A DNA stretch of 64,000 bases from SpSt-398 sp033762195 (GCA_033762195.1 JANRLV010000129.1:1-64000); one strand, 5' to 3'. Counted from the first letter of the stretch, positions 51,083 through 59,520 are shown. The notes: generated by a model from the sequence alone, not told the origin. A program made the numbers and translations.

Positions 51083-52420
51083 TACCTGTACTTGCGAAGC
51101 CGTTTGTCTGCCCTGAATTCTTCCGCTCTTCATGAGGCCATCATATTGGCGCATGAGGAGTTGGGTTTCGATTTGTTGCAGGGTATCGAGGATAACACCC
51201 ACCATGATGAGCAGGGATGTACCACCAAAGAAGGTAGAGAATCCTTGTGTTACTCCGAGGCGTTGTGCAAATCCGGGAAGGATACCGACAAAGGCCAGGA
51301 GGATGGCTCCGGGAAGGGTGATCTTATCCATGATGGATCCGATATAGTCAGCGGTAGGCTGCCCGGGTTTTACACCGGGAACGAATCCATTGTTTTGTTT
51401 CAGGTTTTCGGCGATCTGTTTCGGGTTGAAGATAAGGGCCGTGTAGAGGAAGGTAAATCCTATCACAACGACGGCATAGATCAGCATGTACCAGAAATTG
51501 CTATGATCGCGGAATATGTTGGAAATATTCTGCCCGGTCTGTGTCTTGGTCAAAGAGAACAGGGTCGGGATGAACATGATGGCCTGGGCAAAGATGATGG
51601 GCATTACACCGGCGCTGTTGACCTTCAGGGGAAGGAACTGGCGGGCTCCGGCGAATTGGCGATTGCCACCGGCTATCTGTTTGGCATAATTGATGGCCAC
51701 CTTACGTGTACCCTGGATAAGCATGATACATCCGAGGATGATCGCGATCAGGATAACGATCTCCACGATAAAGATGATGATCTGTCCGGGGCGGGTTGTT
51801 TTTGCAGAAAATTCCTGGAGGAAAGACTGAGGCAGACGGGCCAGGATCCCCACCATGATGATGAGGGAGGTACCATTGCCAAGGCCTTTATCGGTGATGC
51901 GCTCACCCAGCCACATTACGAAGAGGGTGCCGGCGGTGAGTACGACCACGGTAGATAACCAGAAATAAGCGATGAAATTCGGGTTGATGGCGCCGCCTGT
52001 GGTTTGGTTCAGATAGGTCACATAAGCGGAGGCCTGTACCAGGGTTACAGCTACGGTGAGGTAGCGGGTCCACTGGTTGATTTTTTTACGACCGCTATCC
52101 CCTTCTTTCTGGATCTTTTGCATTTGGGGGACCAGAACGGTCATCAATTGCATAAAGATCGAAGCGGAGATATAGGGCATGATACCGAGAGCGAAGATCG
52201 AAGCCTGGGAGAAGGCTCCACCCGCGAAGGTATCGATCAATCCCAGCATACCCCCCTGGTTAGAGCTGGTGAATTCGGCCAGCTTGGCGGGGTCGATACC
52301 GGGCAATACGATATGCGCACCGATGCGGTAGATCAGGATGAGCAGCAGAGTAAAAGTGATCTTGTTCCTCAGCTCCTCGATACTCCAGATATTCTTGAGT
52401 GTTTGAATTAACTTCTTCAC
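51080..52420 (-). CDS. secY: Preprotein translocase subunit SecY
   Basis: 446 residues with ten membrane helices. Conserved features: the cytoplasmic start IEELRNKITFTLLLILIYRIGAH, the plug region after helix 1 (GGAFSQASIFALGIMPYISAS), LGERITDKGLGNGTSLIIMVGI and FNPKQIAENLKQNNGFVPGVKPG. It is the channel of the Sec translocon, exporting the signal-peptide proteins found elsewhere in the window. Follows rplO by 74 bp in the spc operon. Its stop codon is the first triplet of a heptad array. Confidence 0.97.
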   Translation of the reverse strand: MKKLIQTLKNIWSIEELRNKITFTLLLILIYRIGAHIVLPGIDPAKLAEFTSSNQGGMLGLIDTFAGGAFSQASIFALGIMPYISASIFMQLMTVLVPQMQKIQKEGDSGRKKINQWTRYLTVAVTLVQASAYVTYLNQTTGGAINPNFIAYFWLSTVVVLTAGTLFVMWLGERITDKGLGNGTSLIIMVGILARLPQSFLQEFSAKTTRPGQIIIFIVEIVILIAIILGCIMLIQGTRKVAINYAKQIAGGNRQFAGARQFLPLKVNSAGVMPIIFAQAIMFIPTLFSLTKTQTGQNISNIFRDHSNFWYMLIYAVVVIGFTFLYTALIFNPKQIAENLKQNNGFVPGVKPGQPTADYIGSIMDKITLPGAILLAFVGILPGFAQRLGVTQGFSTFFGGTSLLIMVGVILDTLQQIETQLLMRQYDGLMKSGRIQGRQTASQVQV

Positions 52421-52494
52421 GAGTGATGATCAGTTTATGAGCCTGTAAAGAAAAAAGACGCAACTGAAATTGCGTCATTGCAAGTTAGGGAAAA

Positions 52495-52944
52495 TTAGCT
52501 TATCAATTCTACGGTTCCACCTGCAGCTTCAATGGCCGTTTTGGCCTTTTCGCTGATGGCGTTTACGCGGAAGGTCACCTTGCTTTTCAGTTCACCATTC
52601 CCCAGGATCTTTACTTTGTCAGTCTGGCTGATCAGCCCGTTGACATAGAGGTTTTCCATGGTGAAGTCGGCGATCTTGTATTTTTCTACCAGGTGGTCAA
52701 CCTGTCCGAGGTTGAATACCTTATATTCTACACGGTTGAAGTTCTTGAATCCGCGTTTGGGAACACGACGCTGGATAGGCATCTGACCACCTTCGTGGGC
52801 CATTTTGTTTTTGAAACCACTACGGCTTTGATGTCCTTTGTTACCTTTTGTGGAGGTACCACCTTTACCGGAGGCTTCTCCGCGTCCTAAACGTTTTTCT
52901 TTGTGAACGGCGCCTTTGGCAGGCTTAAGAGTGTGAAGTTTCAT
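52495..52944 (-). CDS. rplO: 50S ribosomal protein L15 (uL15)
   Basis: 149 residues. The glycine/lysine-rich N-terminal arm (KRLGRGEASGKGGTSTKGNK) threads into the 23S rRNA. PIQRRVPKRGFKNFNRVEYK and the C-terminal globular domain (TFRVNAISEKAKTAIEAAGG) follow. A late-assembly 50S protein. It lies between rpmD and secY, the standard spc order. Confidence 0.97.
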   Translation of the reverse strand: MKLHTLKPAKGAVHKEKRLGRGEASGKGGTSTKGNKGHQSRSGFKNKMAHEGGQMPIQRRVPKRGFKNFNRVEYKVFNLGQVDHLVEKYKIADFTMENLYVNGLISQTDKVKILGNGELKSKVTFRVNAISEKAKTAIEAAGGTVELIS

Positions 52945-53018
52945 TGCTTTTATTTTTAACTCATCGCCCCGAAAGCATCAGGGCTCGCTTGAATAATAGG
53001 TTGGGCAAAAGAAAGGGC

Positions 53019-53201
53019 TTAGGCTAGTTCTTCTACTTTCACCAGGTGATTTACCTTACGGACCATACCCAGAACCTGAGGAGTGGCTTCCACTTCACGG
53101 CTGGAGTTGGTTTTGTTCAGTCCGAGCGCCTTGAGGGTCAGTTTCTGACGTTCCGGCCGGTCGATCGGGCTTTTTACGAGGGTTATTTTTATCTTTTTCA
53201 T
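53019..53201 (-). CDS. rpmD: 50S ribosomal protein L30 (uL30)
   Basis: 60 residues from ATG 53201 (MKKIKITLVKSPIDRPERQK). The longer frame upstream reads through a heptad array and is rejected. The single domain has LKALGLNKTNSSREVEATPQV. A small 50S surface protein. It is separated from rpsE by an array of about 40 bp (53221-53260) where genes of this operon usually nearly touch. Confidence 0.95.
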   Translation of the reverse strand: MKKIKITLVKSPIDRPERQKLTLKALGLNKTNSSREVEATPQVLGMVRKVNHLVKVEELA

Positions 53202-53220
53202 TTTCGATGAAGGAGGTTTT

Positions 53221-53260
53221 CTAACAGCTAGTAGCTTTTGGCTGTTAGCTATTAGCATTT
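53221..53260 (-). repeat. Heptad array AAAAGCT family between rpsE and rpmD
   Basis: About 5.5 units on the minus strand (AAATGCT, AATAGCT, AACAGCC, AAAAGCT, ACTAGCT). It starts 2 bp after the rpsE stop codon and stays within the ribosomal operon. Confidence 0.85.
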
Positions 53261-53262
53261 AC

Positions 53263-53781
53263 TTATCCGTTAAAGACTTTCTTCAATCCGATGGTGCGTG
53301 TTTTGGCGATGTTGATCGGTTCACGCAACATGGCGAGTGCTTTGAAGGTAGCCTTTACTACGTTGTGTGGATTGGCAGAACCCAGTGATTTGGCCAATAC
53401 GTCGGTTACACCAGCGCTTTCCAGAACGGCGCGCATGCTACCTCCGGCGATCACACCTGTACCATGAGCGGCGGGTTTGATCAACACTTTGGCTGCGCCT
53501 TCTTTCGCCCACTGATCGTGGGGGATGGTACCGTGCATAATGGGAACCTTGATCAGGTTCTTTTTGGCATCTTCGATCCCTTTGGTGATCGCTTCCTGGA
53601 CTTCTTTGGCTTTACCCAGTCCATGTCCAACGACGCCGTTTTCGTTACCAACGACTACCAGGGCGGAGAAACTGAAAGCCCGGCCACCTTTGGTTGTTTT
53701 TACCACACGGTTGATCGCTACTACCTTGTCTTTCAACTCCAGGTCGCCAGCTTTAACTCGGTTTAAAATAACTTTTGCCAT
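53263..53781 (-). CDS. rpsE: 30S ribosomal protein S5 (uS5)
   Basis: 172 residues. The N-terminal dsRNA-binding-like domain has LKDKVVAINRVVKTTKGGRAFSFSALVVVG with the fidelity loop, then GVVGHGLGKAKEVQEAI. The C-terminal domain has IMHGTIPHDQWAKEGAAKVL and AGGSMRAVLESAGVTDVLAK. It contributes to decoding accuracy on the 30S subunit. Located between rplR and rpmD. Confidence 0.97.
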   Translation of the reverse strand: MAKVILNRVKAGDLELKDKVVAINRVVKTTKGGRAFSFSALVVVGNENGVVGHGLGKAKEVQEAITKGIEDAKKNLIKVPIMHGTIPHDQWAKEGAAKVLIKPAAHGTGVIAGGSMRAVLESAGVTDVLAKSLGSANPHNVVKATFKALAMLREPINIAKTRTIGLKKVFNG

Positions 53782-53816
53782 TATCTCGTATTGAAATTTC
53801 TTGATTAATTAAGCGA

Positions 53817-54176
53817 TTAGAATTGAAGTCCTGCTTCGCGGGCGCCATCAGCTACTGCTTTAACGCGGCCATGATACAGGTTACCCCCCCGGTCGAAGAC
53901 CACCTGGCTAAGGCCAAGGTCAACGGCTTTGCGGGCAATGGCTCCACCAACCAGCTTGCTTTTCTCCGTGCGTGTACCTTTCTGAGCCACGATATCTTTA
54001 TCACGGGAAGAGGCACTTGCCAGTGTCAGCCCTTGGCTGTCATCGATCAGTTGAACATAGATATCCGTATTGCTCCGGAACACCGCCAGGCGTGGTTTCG
54101 CAGCGGTTCCGCTTACTTTAGCACGGACCCGGAACCGGATATTCTGTTTTTTCTGTGTCTTTACTTTGGGGTTCAT
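53817..54176 (-). CDS. rplR: 50S ribosomal protein L18 (uL18)
   Basis: 119 residues. A basic N-terminal arm (KTQKKQNIRFRVRAKVSG) and a 5S-rRNA-binding domain (KPRLAVFRSNTDIYVQLIDD; VVFDRGGNLYHGRVKAVADGAREAGL). It binds 5S rRNA in the central protuberance of the 50S subunit. Lies between rplF and rpsE with short gaps of 44 and 35 bp. Confidence 0.97.
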   Translation of the reverse strand: MNPKVKTQKKQNIRFRVRAKVSGTAAKPRLAVFRSNTDIYVQLIDDSQGLTLASASSRDKDIVAQKGTRTEKSKLVGGAIARKAVDLGLSQVVFDRGGNLYHGRVKAVADGAREAGLQF

Positions 54177-54220
54177 CGTCTTTTATTTTGTTCCCGATGC
54201 TGCCGGGATCATGTTAATAA

Positions 54221-54775
54221 TTATTTACCAGCCGCCTTACCAGCTTTCTTCCGTACAATTTCACCAACATAGCGAACACCTTTTCCTTTGTACGGCTCAG
54301 GCTTACGAAGCCCACGGATCTTGGCTGCCACCTGACCCAGCAACTGGCGGTCGATACCTTCCAGGCTGATGGTTGGGTTTTGTCCTTTTTCCTGTGCAGT
54401 GGCCAGTTTCAGTTCTTTCGGGATCTCGAAAACGATATTGTGCGAATAACCCAGGGAAAGATCCAGCAAGTTACCCTGGTTGGATGCTTTGAAACCTACC
54501 CCGATCAATTCAAGGTCTTTCTTAAAACCATCGGTCACCCCTTTTACCATGTTGGCCACCAGCGCACGATACAAACCATGCATGGCGCGGTGACGGATCT
54601 GGTCGGTTGGACGGACAAAGGTCACTTCGTTATTGTTCACTTCCACTGTGATATCGCGGTCAATGGCCTGCTTTAATTCACCTTTGGGTCCTTTTACGGT
54701 CAGGGTGTTGTCAGCAGCCACGGAGATGGTTACTCCGGCGGGGACAGTGATTGGTTTTTTTCCTATACGAGACAT
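54221..54775 (-). CDS. rplF: 50S ribosomal protein L6 (uL6)
   Basis: 184 residues, two repeated L6 domains. Start MSRIGKKPITVPAGVTI; the C-terminal rRNA-binding signature reads GQVAAKIRGLRKPEPYKGKGVRYVGE, quoted in part only as a landmark. It ends in an Ala/Lys tail (KKAGKAAGK). It sits near the factor-binding site of the 50S subunit. Follows rpsH by 87 bp. Confidence 0.97.
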   Translation of the reverse strand: MSRIGKKPITVPAGVTISVAADNTLTVKGPKGELKQAIDRDITVEVNNNEVTFVRPTDQIRHRAMHGLYRALVANMVKGVTDGFKKDLELIGVGFKASNQGNLLDLSLGYSHNIVFEIPKELKLATAQEKGQNPTISLEGIDRQLLGQVAAKIRGLRKPEPYKGKGVRYVGEIVRKKAGKAAGK

Positions 54776-54862
54776 GTTTGATCTGTTTTATGATTGATTG
54801 TTAGGTTGCTGACCGGTCAGCCGGGTATAGGTTCGGCTTAATGTATCGGCAACGATTACTTC

Positions 54863-55261
54863 TTAATAAATGTAGCAAAGCACTTCACCACCCACATTCT
54901 GCACCTTGGCATCTTTATCGGTCATCACTCCTTTGGAGGTAGACAGGATAGCCACACCGAGGCCATTCTTCACCCGGCGGAAATCAGCAGGCTTTGCGTA
55001 TTGACGCAAACCAGGACGGCTGATGCGCTCCAGGCTTTGGATAGCGGGTGTTTTGGTTTGAGGATCGTACTTCAAGGCGATCTTGATGAGACCCTGTTTA
55101 TTATCCTCCTCGAATTTATACTTCAGGATATAACCCTGTGCGTACAAAATTTCGGTCATGCGCTTTTTAAGGTTGGAAGCCGGGATCTCTACGATCCGGT
55201 GTCCCGCCATCTGTGCATTACGGATTCTGGTCAGGAAATCTGCAATAGGATCTGTTACCAT
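54863..55261 (-). CDS. rpsH: 30S ribosomal protein S8 (uS8)
   Basis: 132 residues. Start MVTDPIADFLTRIRNAQMAG; the C-terminal rRNA-binding half has SRPGLRQYAKPADFRRVKNGLGVAILSTSKG with the typical STSKGVMTD. S8 binds helix 21 of 16S rRNA and in E. coli represses the spc operon; whether it does so here is unknown. A 156-bp gap with GTGAGTC-type heptads separates it from rpsN. Confidence 0.97.
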   Translation of the reverse strand: MVTDPIADFLTRIRNAQMAGHRIVEIPASNLKKRMTEILYAQGYILKYKFEEDNKQGLIKIALKYDPQTKTPAIQSLERISRPGLRQYAKPADFRRVKNGLGVAILSTSKGVMTDKDAKVQNVGGEVLCYIY

Positions 55262-55311
55262 TTTATAACTATTATCAGTTTTTTATAAATTTTTTCTTCA
55301 AGAGCGTTTTC

Positions 55312-55410
55312 GAGTCGTGAGTCGTCAGTCGTGAGCCGTTCAGGCTCTAAAGTTTTTGCTTTCTCACGCCTCACCTCTCACGATAATATTCTCACACTTC
55401 ACGTCTCACC
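55312..55410. repeat. Inverted heptad block GAGTCGT/CTCACG inside the ribosomal operon
   Basis: Four plus units (GAGTCGT twice, CAGTCGT, GAGCCGT) at 55312-55339. Complementary-type units (TCACGCC, TCACCTC, TCACACT, TCACGTC) follow at 55364-55410. It fills the gap between rpsN and rpsH and is related to the GTGAGGC block before fmt. Confidence 0.85.
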
Positions 55411-55417
55411 AACGAAC

Positions 55418-55687
55418 TTACCAGCTGGCTTTCTTAAGTCCCGGAATCTTCCCGTTCAGGGCCATATCCCGAAGGGCAACCCTGGAGATACCGAAGTAAC
55501 GGACATAACCTCTTGGACGGCCCGTCAACTGGCAACGGTTTTTCAACCGTACTTTGGAAGAGTTCTTAGGCAATTCATCGAGTGCTTGCCATTCCCCGGC
55601 AGCTTTAAGCGCGGCGCGCTTTTCTGCGTATTGGGCGACCATGCGCTCTCTTTTCTTTTGCCTGGCTTTTACGGATGTCTTAGCCAT
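55418..55687 (-). CDS. rpsN: 30S ribosomal protein S14 (uS14), zinc-free type
   Basis: 89 residues. MAKTSVKARQKKRERMVAQ at the start and NRCQLTGRPRGYVRYFGISR near the end. Only one cysteine is present, so this is the longer form without the CxxC-CxxC zinc site. It binds the 3' domain of 16S rRNA in the 30S head. Follows rplE by 29 bp. Confidence 0.97.
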   Translation of the reverse strand: MAKTSVKARQKKRERMVAQYAEKRAALKAAGEWQALDELPKNSSKVRLKNRCQLTGRPRGYVRYFGISRVALRDMALNGKIPGLKKASW

Positions 55688-55716
55688 GTTTTATTCTTTT
55701 CGTTTTTGTTTCTAAA

Positions 55717-56283
55717 TTATTTGGCGGCGTTACGGAATGGCATTCCCAATTCCTTCAACAGTTCATAAGCTTCCTCGTCGGTGGTGGCGGTGGTCACAAA
55801 TGTGATATCCATACCTGTGATCTTGTTCACTTTATCGATATCGATCTCAGGGAAGATGATCTGTTCGGTAACACCCATGGTATAGTTACCACGGCCGTCA
55901 AAGGATTTTTCATTTACGCCTTTGAAGTCACGTACCCGGGGAAGGGCCACGGAGATCAGGCGATCCAGAAATTCATACATCTTTTCGCCACGCAGGGTAA
56001 CGCGGGCGCCGATGGGCATGTTCTTCCGGAGTTTGAAGTTAGAGATGTCCTTCTTCGACATGGTAGCCACGGCTTTCTGACCGGTAATGGTGGTCAGTTC
56101 CTCGATGGCGATATCCACCAGTTTCTTATCTGTCACAGCGCCGTTTACACCTCTGTTCAGGCAGATCTTCTCCAGTCGGGGGGCCTGCATCATGCTGGTA
56201 TAAGAGAATTTCTTCACCAGGGCGGGCACCACTTCAGCTTTGTACTTGTCCGACAGACGCGGAGTATATTTCACGGTACTCAT
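55717..56283 (-). CDS. rplE: 50S ribosomal protein L5 (uL5)
   Basis: 188 residues. Conserved LEKICLNRGVNGAVTDKKLV, GQKAVATMSKKDISNFKLR, PIGARVTLRGEKMYEFLDRL and FPEIDIDKVNKITGMDI. It binds 5S rRNA with L18 and contacts the P-site tRNA. Its start overlaps the rplX stop by 4 bp. Confidence 0.97.
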   Translation of the reverse strand: MSTVKYTPRLSDKYKAEVVPALVKKFSYTSMMQAPRLEKICLNRGVNGAVTDKKLVDIAIEELTTITGQKAVATMSKKDISNFKLRKNMPIGARVTLRGEKMYEFLDRLISVALPRVRDFKGVNEKSFDGRGNYTMGVTEQIIFPEIDIDKVNKITGMDITFVTTATTDEEAYELLKELGMPFRNAAK

Positions 56284-56630
56284 TTTTTACCTCCCTTAGG
56301 TTTGCTTATAGTTTTAAATACGCGTTCGGTCTTGCCGTCTTTTCTCACCCGGCTCACCCTGGCTCCGGCCTTTTGGGCGGGATCCCACAATTTCACGTTG
56401 CTGATGTGGATGGGGGCTTCTTTTTTAATGATGCCTCCAGTGGTATTCTGGGCAGATGGTTTCGTGTGACGGGAAATGATATTCACGCCTTCAACGATCA
56501 CCTTTCCTTCCTCTACCAGCACTTCTTTTACGAGGCGGGGTTTGGACAGGTCCTTATCGTCGCCAGTTATGACCACCACATTATCGCCTTTGCGGATATT
56601 GTACTTGGGTTTAAATCTTGATTTCATCAT
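56280..56630 (-). CDS. rplX: 50S ribosomal protein L24 (uL24)
   Basis: 116 residues; ATG 56630 and 56627 are both possible. KOW motif IRKGDNVVVITGDDKDLSK near the start, then GVNIISRHTKPSAQNTTGGI and a basic C-terminal tail (RVFKTISKPKGGKK). It starts 50S assembly by binding the 5' end of 23S rRNA. It overlaps rplE by 4 bp, so translation is coupled. Confidence 0.97.
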   Translation of the reverse strand: MMKSRFKPKYNIRKGDNVVVITGDDKDLSKPRLVKEVLVEEGKVIVEGVNIISRHTKPSAQNTTGGIIKKEAPIHISNVKLWDPAQKAGARVSRVRKDGKTERVFKTISKPKGGKK

Positions 56631-56669
56631 TTTATCATTATGGGTGAAACCCGGTTAGTTCTTAATTTA

Positions 56670-57038
56670 TTAAAGCACTTCTGGGGCCAGTGAAACGATC
56701 TTCATATATCCTTTATCACGCAATTCCCTGGCAACAGGTCCGAAGATGCGGGTTCCGCGCGGCTCGTCGGACTGGTTCAACAATACCACGGCGTTGTCAT
56801 CAAAACGGATGTACGAACCATCTTTGCGACGCAGCTTATTGGTGGTGCGAACGATAACGGCCTTGGCAACGGTTCCTTTTTTGATACCGCCGGCAGGAAT
56901 GGCATCTTTCACGGTCACAACGATCTTGTCGCCGATCTTGGCATAGCGCTGTCCGCTATTTCCCAATACGCGGATACAGAGCACTTCTTTGGCACCGCTG
57001 TTATCGGCTACGTTCAACCTGCTTTCTTGCTGAATCAT
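56670..57038 (-). CDS. rplN: 50S ribosomal protein L14 (uL14)
   Basis: 122 residues, full length. MIQQESRLNVADNSGAKEVL, VVTVKDAIPAGGIKKGTVAK and GTRIFGPVARELRDKGYMKI are the standard signature. It forms part of the intersubunit bridge B8 region of the 50S subunit. A 104-bp gap with AAAAGCT-family heptads separates it from rpsQ. Confidence 0.98.
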   Translation of the reverse strand: MIQQESRLNVADNSGAKEVLCIRVLGNSGQRYAKIGDKIVVTVKDAIPAGGIKKGTVAKAVIVRTTNKLRRKDGSYIRFDDNAVVLLNQSDEPRGTRIFGPVARELRDKGYMKIVSLAPEVL

Positions 57039-57044
57039 ATATTT

Positions 57045-57141
57045 GAGCTTTTGGCTTTTAGCTGTTAGCCAGCTTTCAGCTATTTTTCAATTTTTTTACT
57101 TGCTTTCAAAGCGAATAGCTATTCCTGATAGCTGATCGCTT
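57045..57141. repeat. Two heptad clusters between rpsQ and rplN
   Basis: On the minus strand, units such as TAACAGC, TAAAAGC and CAAAAGC at 57045-57087. A second cluster of AGCTAT-type units spans 57109-57141, starting next to the rpsQ stop. A T-rich spacer separates them. It lies within the ribosomal operon. Confidence 0.75.
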
Positions 57142-57142
57142 C

Positions 57143-57400
57143 TTATTTAACTTTCTCAACAATCTCCACCATTCTCCAGCGCTTGGTCTTGCTCAGCGGA
57201 CGAGTCTCCATGATCCGTACTACATCTCCGATGCTGCACTCATTCTTTTCATCATGAGCATGGAACTTGGTCGTCTTCTTTACGAACTTACCGTAAATGG
57301 GGTGTTTTACTTTACGTTCAACAGACACGGTGACCGTCTTGGTCATCTTGTTGCTGGTTACCACCCCGATCCTTGTTTTGCGCAAATTTCTTTCGATCAT
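57143..57400 (-). CDS. rpsQ: 30S ribosomal protein S17 (uS17)
   Basis: 85 residues. OB-fold protein with MIERNLRKTRIGVVTSNKMT, VSVERKVKHPIYGKFVKKTT and IGDVVRIMETRPLSKTKRWR. It binds the 5' domain of 16S rRNA early in 30S assembly. Follows rpmC by 37 bp. Confidence 0.98.
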   Translation of the reverse strand: MIERNLRKTRIGVVTSNKMTKTVTVSVERKVKHPIYGKFVKKTTKFHAHDEKNECSIGDVVRIMETRPLSKTKRWRMVEIVEKVK

Positions 57401-57437
57401 TTTGTATTGATTTTACTACCGGCTGGCGGTCGTTCAT

Positions 57438-57647
57438 TTATACGCTTAGCTGTTTATTTTTCAATTCCGTCTTCAGGCGGGCGAGGTCACGGCGAAGGTT
57501 CCGGATGCTCACGGGGTTCTCGAGGGGAGAAATGGCGTGGGCGAATTCCAGTTTTTTCAACCGCAGTTCGTCTTCCTGAATCTTAGCTTTCAGGTCTTCC
57601 TGGCTAAGCTCTTTGATACTCTTTAAAAAATCGGCGTTCTTTGCCAT
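57438..57647 (-). CDS. rpmC: 50S ribosomal protein L29 (uL29)
   Basis: 69 residues, two long helices: IKELSQEDLKAKIQEDELRL and NPVSIRNLRRDLARLKTELK. It sits near the peptide exit tunnel and contacts SRP and trigger factor sites with L23. Short gaps of 24 bp to rplP and 37 bp to rpsQ. Confidence 0.97.
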   Translation of the reverse strand: MAKNADFLKSIKELSQEDLKAKIQEDELRLKKLEFAHAISPLENPVSIRNLRRDLARLKTELKNKQLSV

Positions 57648-57671
57648 CTTTTGTCGATTTTATATTTTCAA

Positions 57672-58091
57672 TTACGCAACGAGATCCCTGCGTATCACAA
57701 ATTTTGTTTTGATCGGCAATTTACCGGCAGCCAGTTCCAGGGATTCGCGAGCGATCTGCTCGGTTACTCCATCCACTTCAAACAGGATACGACCGGGTTG
57801 TACCACGGCAGCCCAGAACTCCAGGTTACCTTTACCTTTACCCATCCTCACTTCAGCCGGTTTGCGGGTGATCGGTTTATCAGGAAATATGCGGATCCAT
57901 ACATTACCCTCCCGTTTCATGTGGCGGGTCAAAGCCTGGCGGGCCGCTTCGATCTGGCGGTCGGTGATCCAATGTTCATCCAGTGCCTTCAATGCATAAG
58001 ATCCAAAAGAGATCATGGTGCCACGCTTCGCATTTCCTTTCATGCGACCCTTTTGCATCTTCCTGTGTTTCGTTCTTTTCGGTTGTAACAT
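57672..58091 (-). CDS. rplP: 50S ribosomal protein L16 (uL16)
   Basis: 139 residues. MLQPKRTKHRKMQKGRMKGN at the start, ITDRQIEAARQALTRHMKRE and PDKPITRKPAEVRMGKGKG with the conserved basic loop near the A-site, whose arginine is hydroxylated in some bacteria. It is needed for aminoacyl-tRNA accommodation. Follows rpsC by 47 bp. Confidence 0.98.
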   Translation of the reverse strand: MLQPKRTKHRKMQKGRMKGNAKRGTMISFGSYALKALDEHWITDRQIEAARQALTRHMKREGNVWIRIFPDKPITRKPAEVRMGKGKGNLEFWAAVVQPGRILFEVDGVTEQIARESLELAAGKLPIKTKFVIRRDLVA

Positions 58092-58138
58092 GGTTTCTTA
58101 TTTCGAGTTACTTTATTCGTTTATTCAGTTGTTGGGAA

Positions 58139-58921
58139 TTAACCTCTGCGGTCACGGCCACCGCCGCCACCTCTTCTTTCACCACCACCTCTTCTGTCGC
58201 CACGGTCACCGCGGTGATCATCCCTTCTTTCCCTTCTTTCTGTGCCTTCGCTTTTCCCACCGGCTACGAAATTGGGGTTGAGGTCACGTTTGCCCAATAC
58301 TTCACCTTTACAGATCCATACTTTGATCCCGATCTTACCGTAAACGGTTTGAGCGAAAACGTTGGCATAATCAATATCCATCCGGAATGTATGCAGGGGC
58401 ACACGGCCTTGTTTCAATTCTTCGGTACGGGCGATCTCCGCACCATTCAAACGACCAGCCAGTTTTACCTTGATCCCTTCGGCACCCATACGCAGGGCAG
58501 AAGCGATGGACATTTTGGTAGCGCGTTTGTAGTTGATACGGTTCTCGATCTGACGAGCGATAGTATCCGCTACGATCATGGCATCGAGTTCAGGACGACG
58601 GATCTCCAGGATATTGATCTGGACATCATCCTTACCAGTAAGCTTTTTCAGCTCTTCTTTGATACGATCTACTTCTCCACCCCCTTTACCAATGATGATA
58701 CCGGGTTTGGAAGTATGGATGGTCACGATCAGTTTACCCAGCGTACGCTCGATAACGATCTTCGAGATACCACCCTTGTTGATACGGGCGTTCAGGTAGG
58801 TCCTGATCTTGTTGTCCTCGATCAATCGCAGGCTGAAATTCTTTTTATCAGCGTACCAGTTAGATTCCCATCCGCGGATGATGCCTAACCTGTTACCAAT
58901 CGGATTTGCTTTCTGACCCAT
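58139..58921 (-). CDS. rpsC: 30S ribosomal protein S3 (uS3) with Arg/Gly-rich tail
   Basis: 260 residues. MGQKANPIGNRLGIIRGWES, the KH-domain loop PGIIIGKGGGEVDRIKEEL and the C-terminal domain GRLNGAEIARTEELKQGRVP are standard. Beyond the usual end near residue 220 a tail of about 40 residues is almost entirely Arg, Gly, Asp and Glu (RRDDHRGDRGDRRGGGERR). S3 lines the mRNA entry channel and has helicase activity with S4 and S5, so a charged disordered tail there could contact incoming mRNA (inference). Confidence 0.97.
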   Translation of the reverse strand: MGQKANPIGNRLGIIRGWESNWYADKKNFSLRLIEDNKIRTYLNARINKGGISKIVIERTLGKLIVTIHTSKPGIIIGKGGGEVDRIKEELKKLTGKDDVQINILEIRRPELDAMIVADTIARQIENRINYKRATKMSIASALRMGAEGIKVKLAGRLNGAEIARTEELKQGRVPLHTFRMDIDYANVFAQTVYGKIGIKVWICKGEVLGKRDLNPNFVAGGKSEGTERRERRDDHRGDRGDRRGGGERRGGGGGRDRRG

Positions 58922-58978
58922 ATTCTTTTTTTGTTTCCTTTCCGTTCTTTCTTCAGGCGACCGGAAAGAGAAGTTTAT

Positions 58979-59446
58979 TTATTTGGTTTTTTTCGTCGCT
59001 GCTTTTTTGGTGGCGGTCTTTTTAGGGGCTACCTTTTTTGCTTTGGGGGCCGCTTTCTCTACCACTTCCTCTGTTACTTCGGCTACCGGCTCCGCTTTCA
59101 CGGCTTTGGCTCCTTTTACATCCACGATCACGGTAACATGGTTGCTACGCTTCCGTACACGGTATCCACGACCCTGAGGGGCGGGACGAAGACGTTTGAT
59201 GGTTCTTGCTCCATCTACGAAAATGGTTTTTACGACCAACTGGCTTTCATCTCCACCTTCGTTCTTCTGTTTCCAGTTGCTGATTGCGCTCATCACCAGT
59301 TTCTTCAGGGGAACCGCGGGATGTTTGGGGTTATGTTCCAGCTCGGCCAGCGCTTTCTCCACCTGCATGCCACGGATCAGATCCGCCAGCAAACGCATTT
59401 TGCGGGGCGAAGTGGGATAGTTTCTGAGTTTAGCTACTGCTTCCAT
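58979..59446 (-). CDS. rplV: 50S ribosomal protein L22 (uL22) with Lys/Ala-rich tail
   Basis: 155 residues. The core (1-115) has YPTSPRKMRLLADLIRGMQV and the tunnel hairpin RLRPAPQGRGYRVRKRSNHV. About 40 extra C-terminal residues form an Ala/Lys/Glu-rich tail ending in KKTATKKAATKKTK. Such tails occur in Bacteroidota L22. The hairpin lines the exit tunnel constriction. Confidence 0.97.
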   Translation of the reverse strand: MEAVAKLRNYPTSPRKMRLLADLIRGMQVEKALAELEHNPKHPAVPLKKLVMSAISNWKQKNEGGDESQLVVKTIFVDGARTIKRLRPAPQGRGYRVRKRSNHVTVIVDVKGAKAVKAEPVAEVTEEVVEKAAPKAKKVAPKKTATKKAATKKTK

Positions 59447-59520
59447 ATTTTTTATTTGCCGTTTTCGGTTTGGAATCGATCCCGGGTTTTCCCCGGTCTG
59501 TCATCCTTTCCGCCAACTAA

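Noticed and set aside
51092..51958. 288-codon plus-strand frame opposite secY
   Set aside because: An antisense shadow of a conserved membrane protein; extreme His/Asp/Gly composition.
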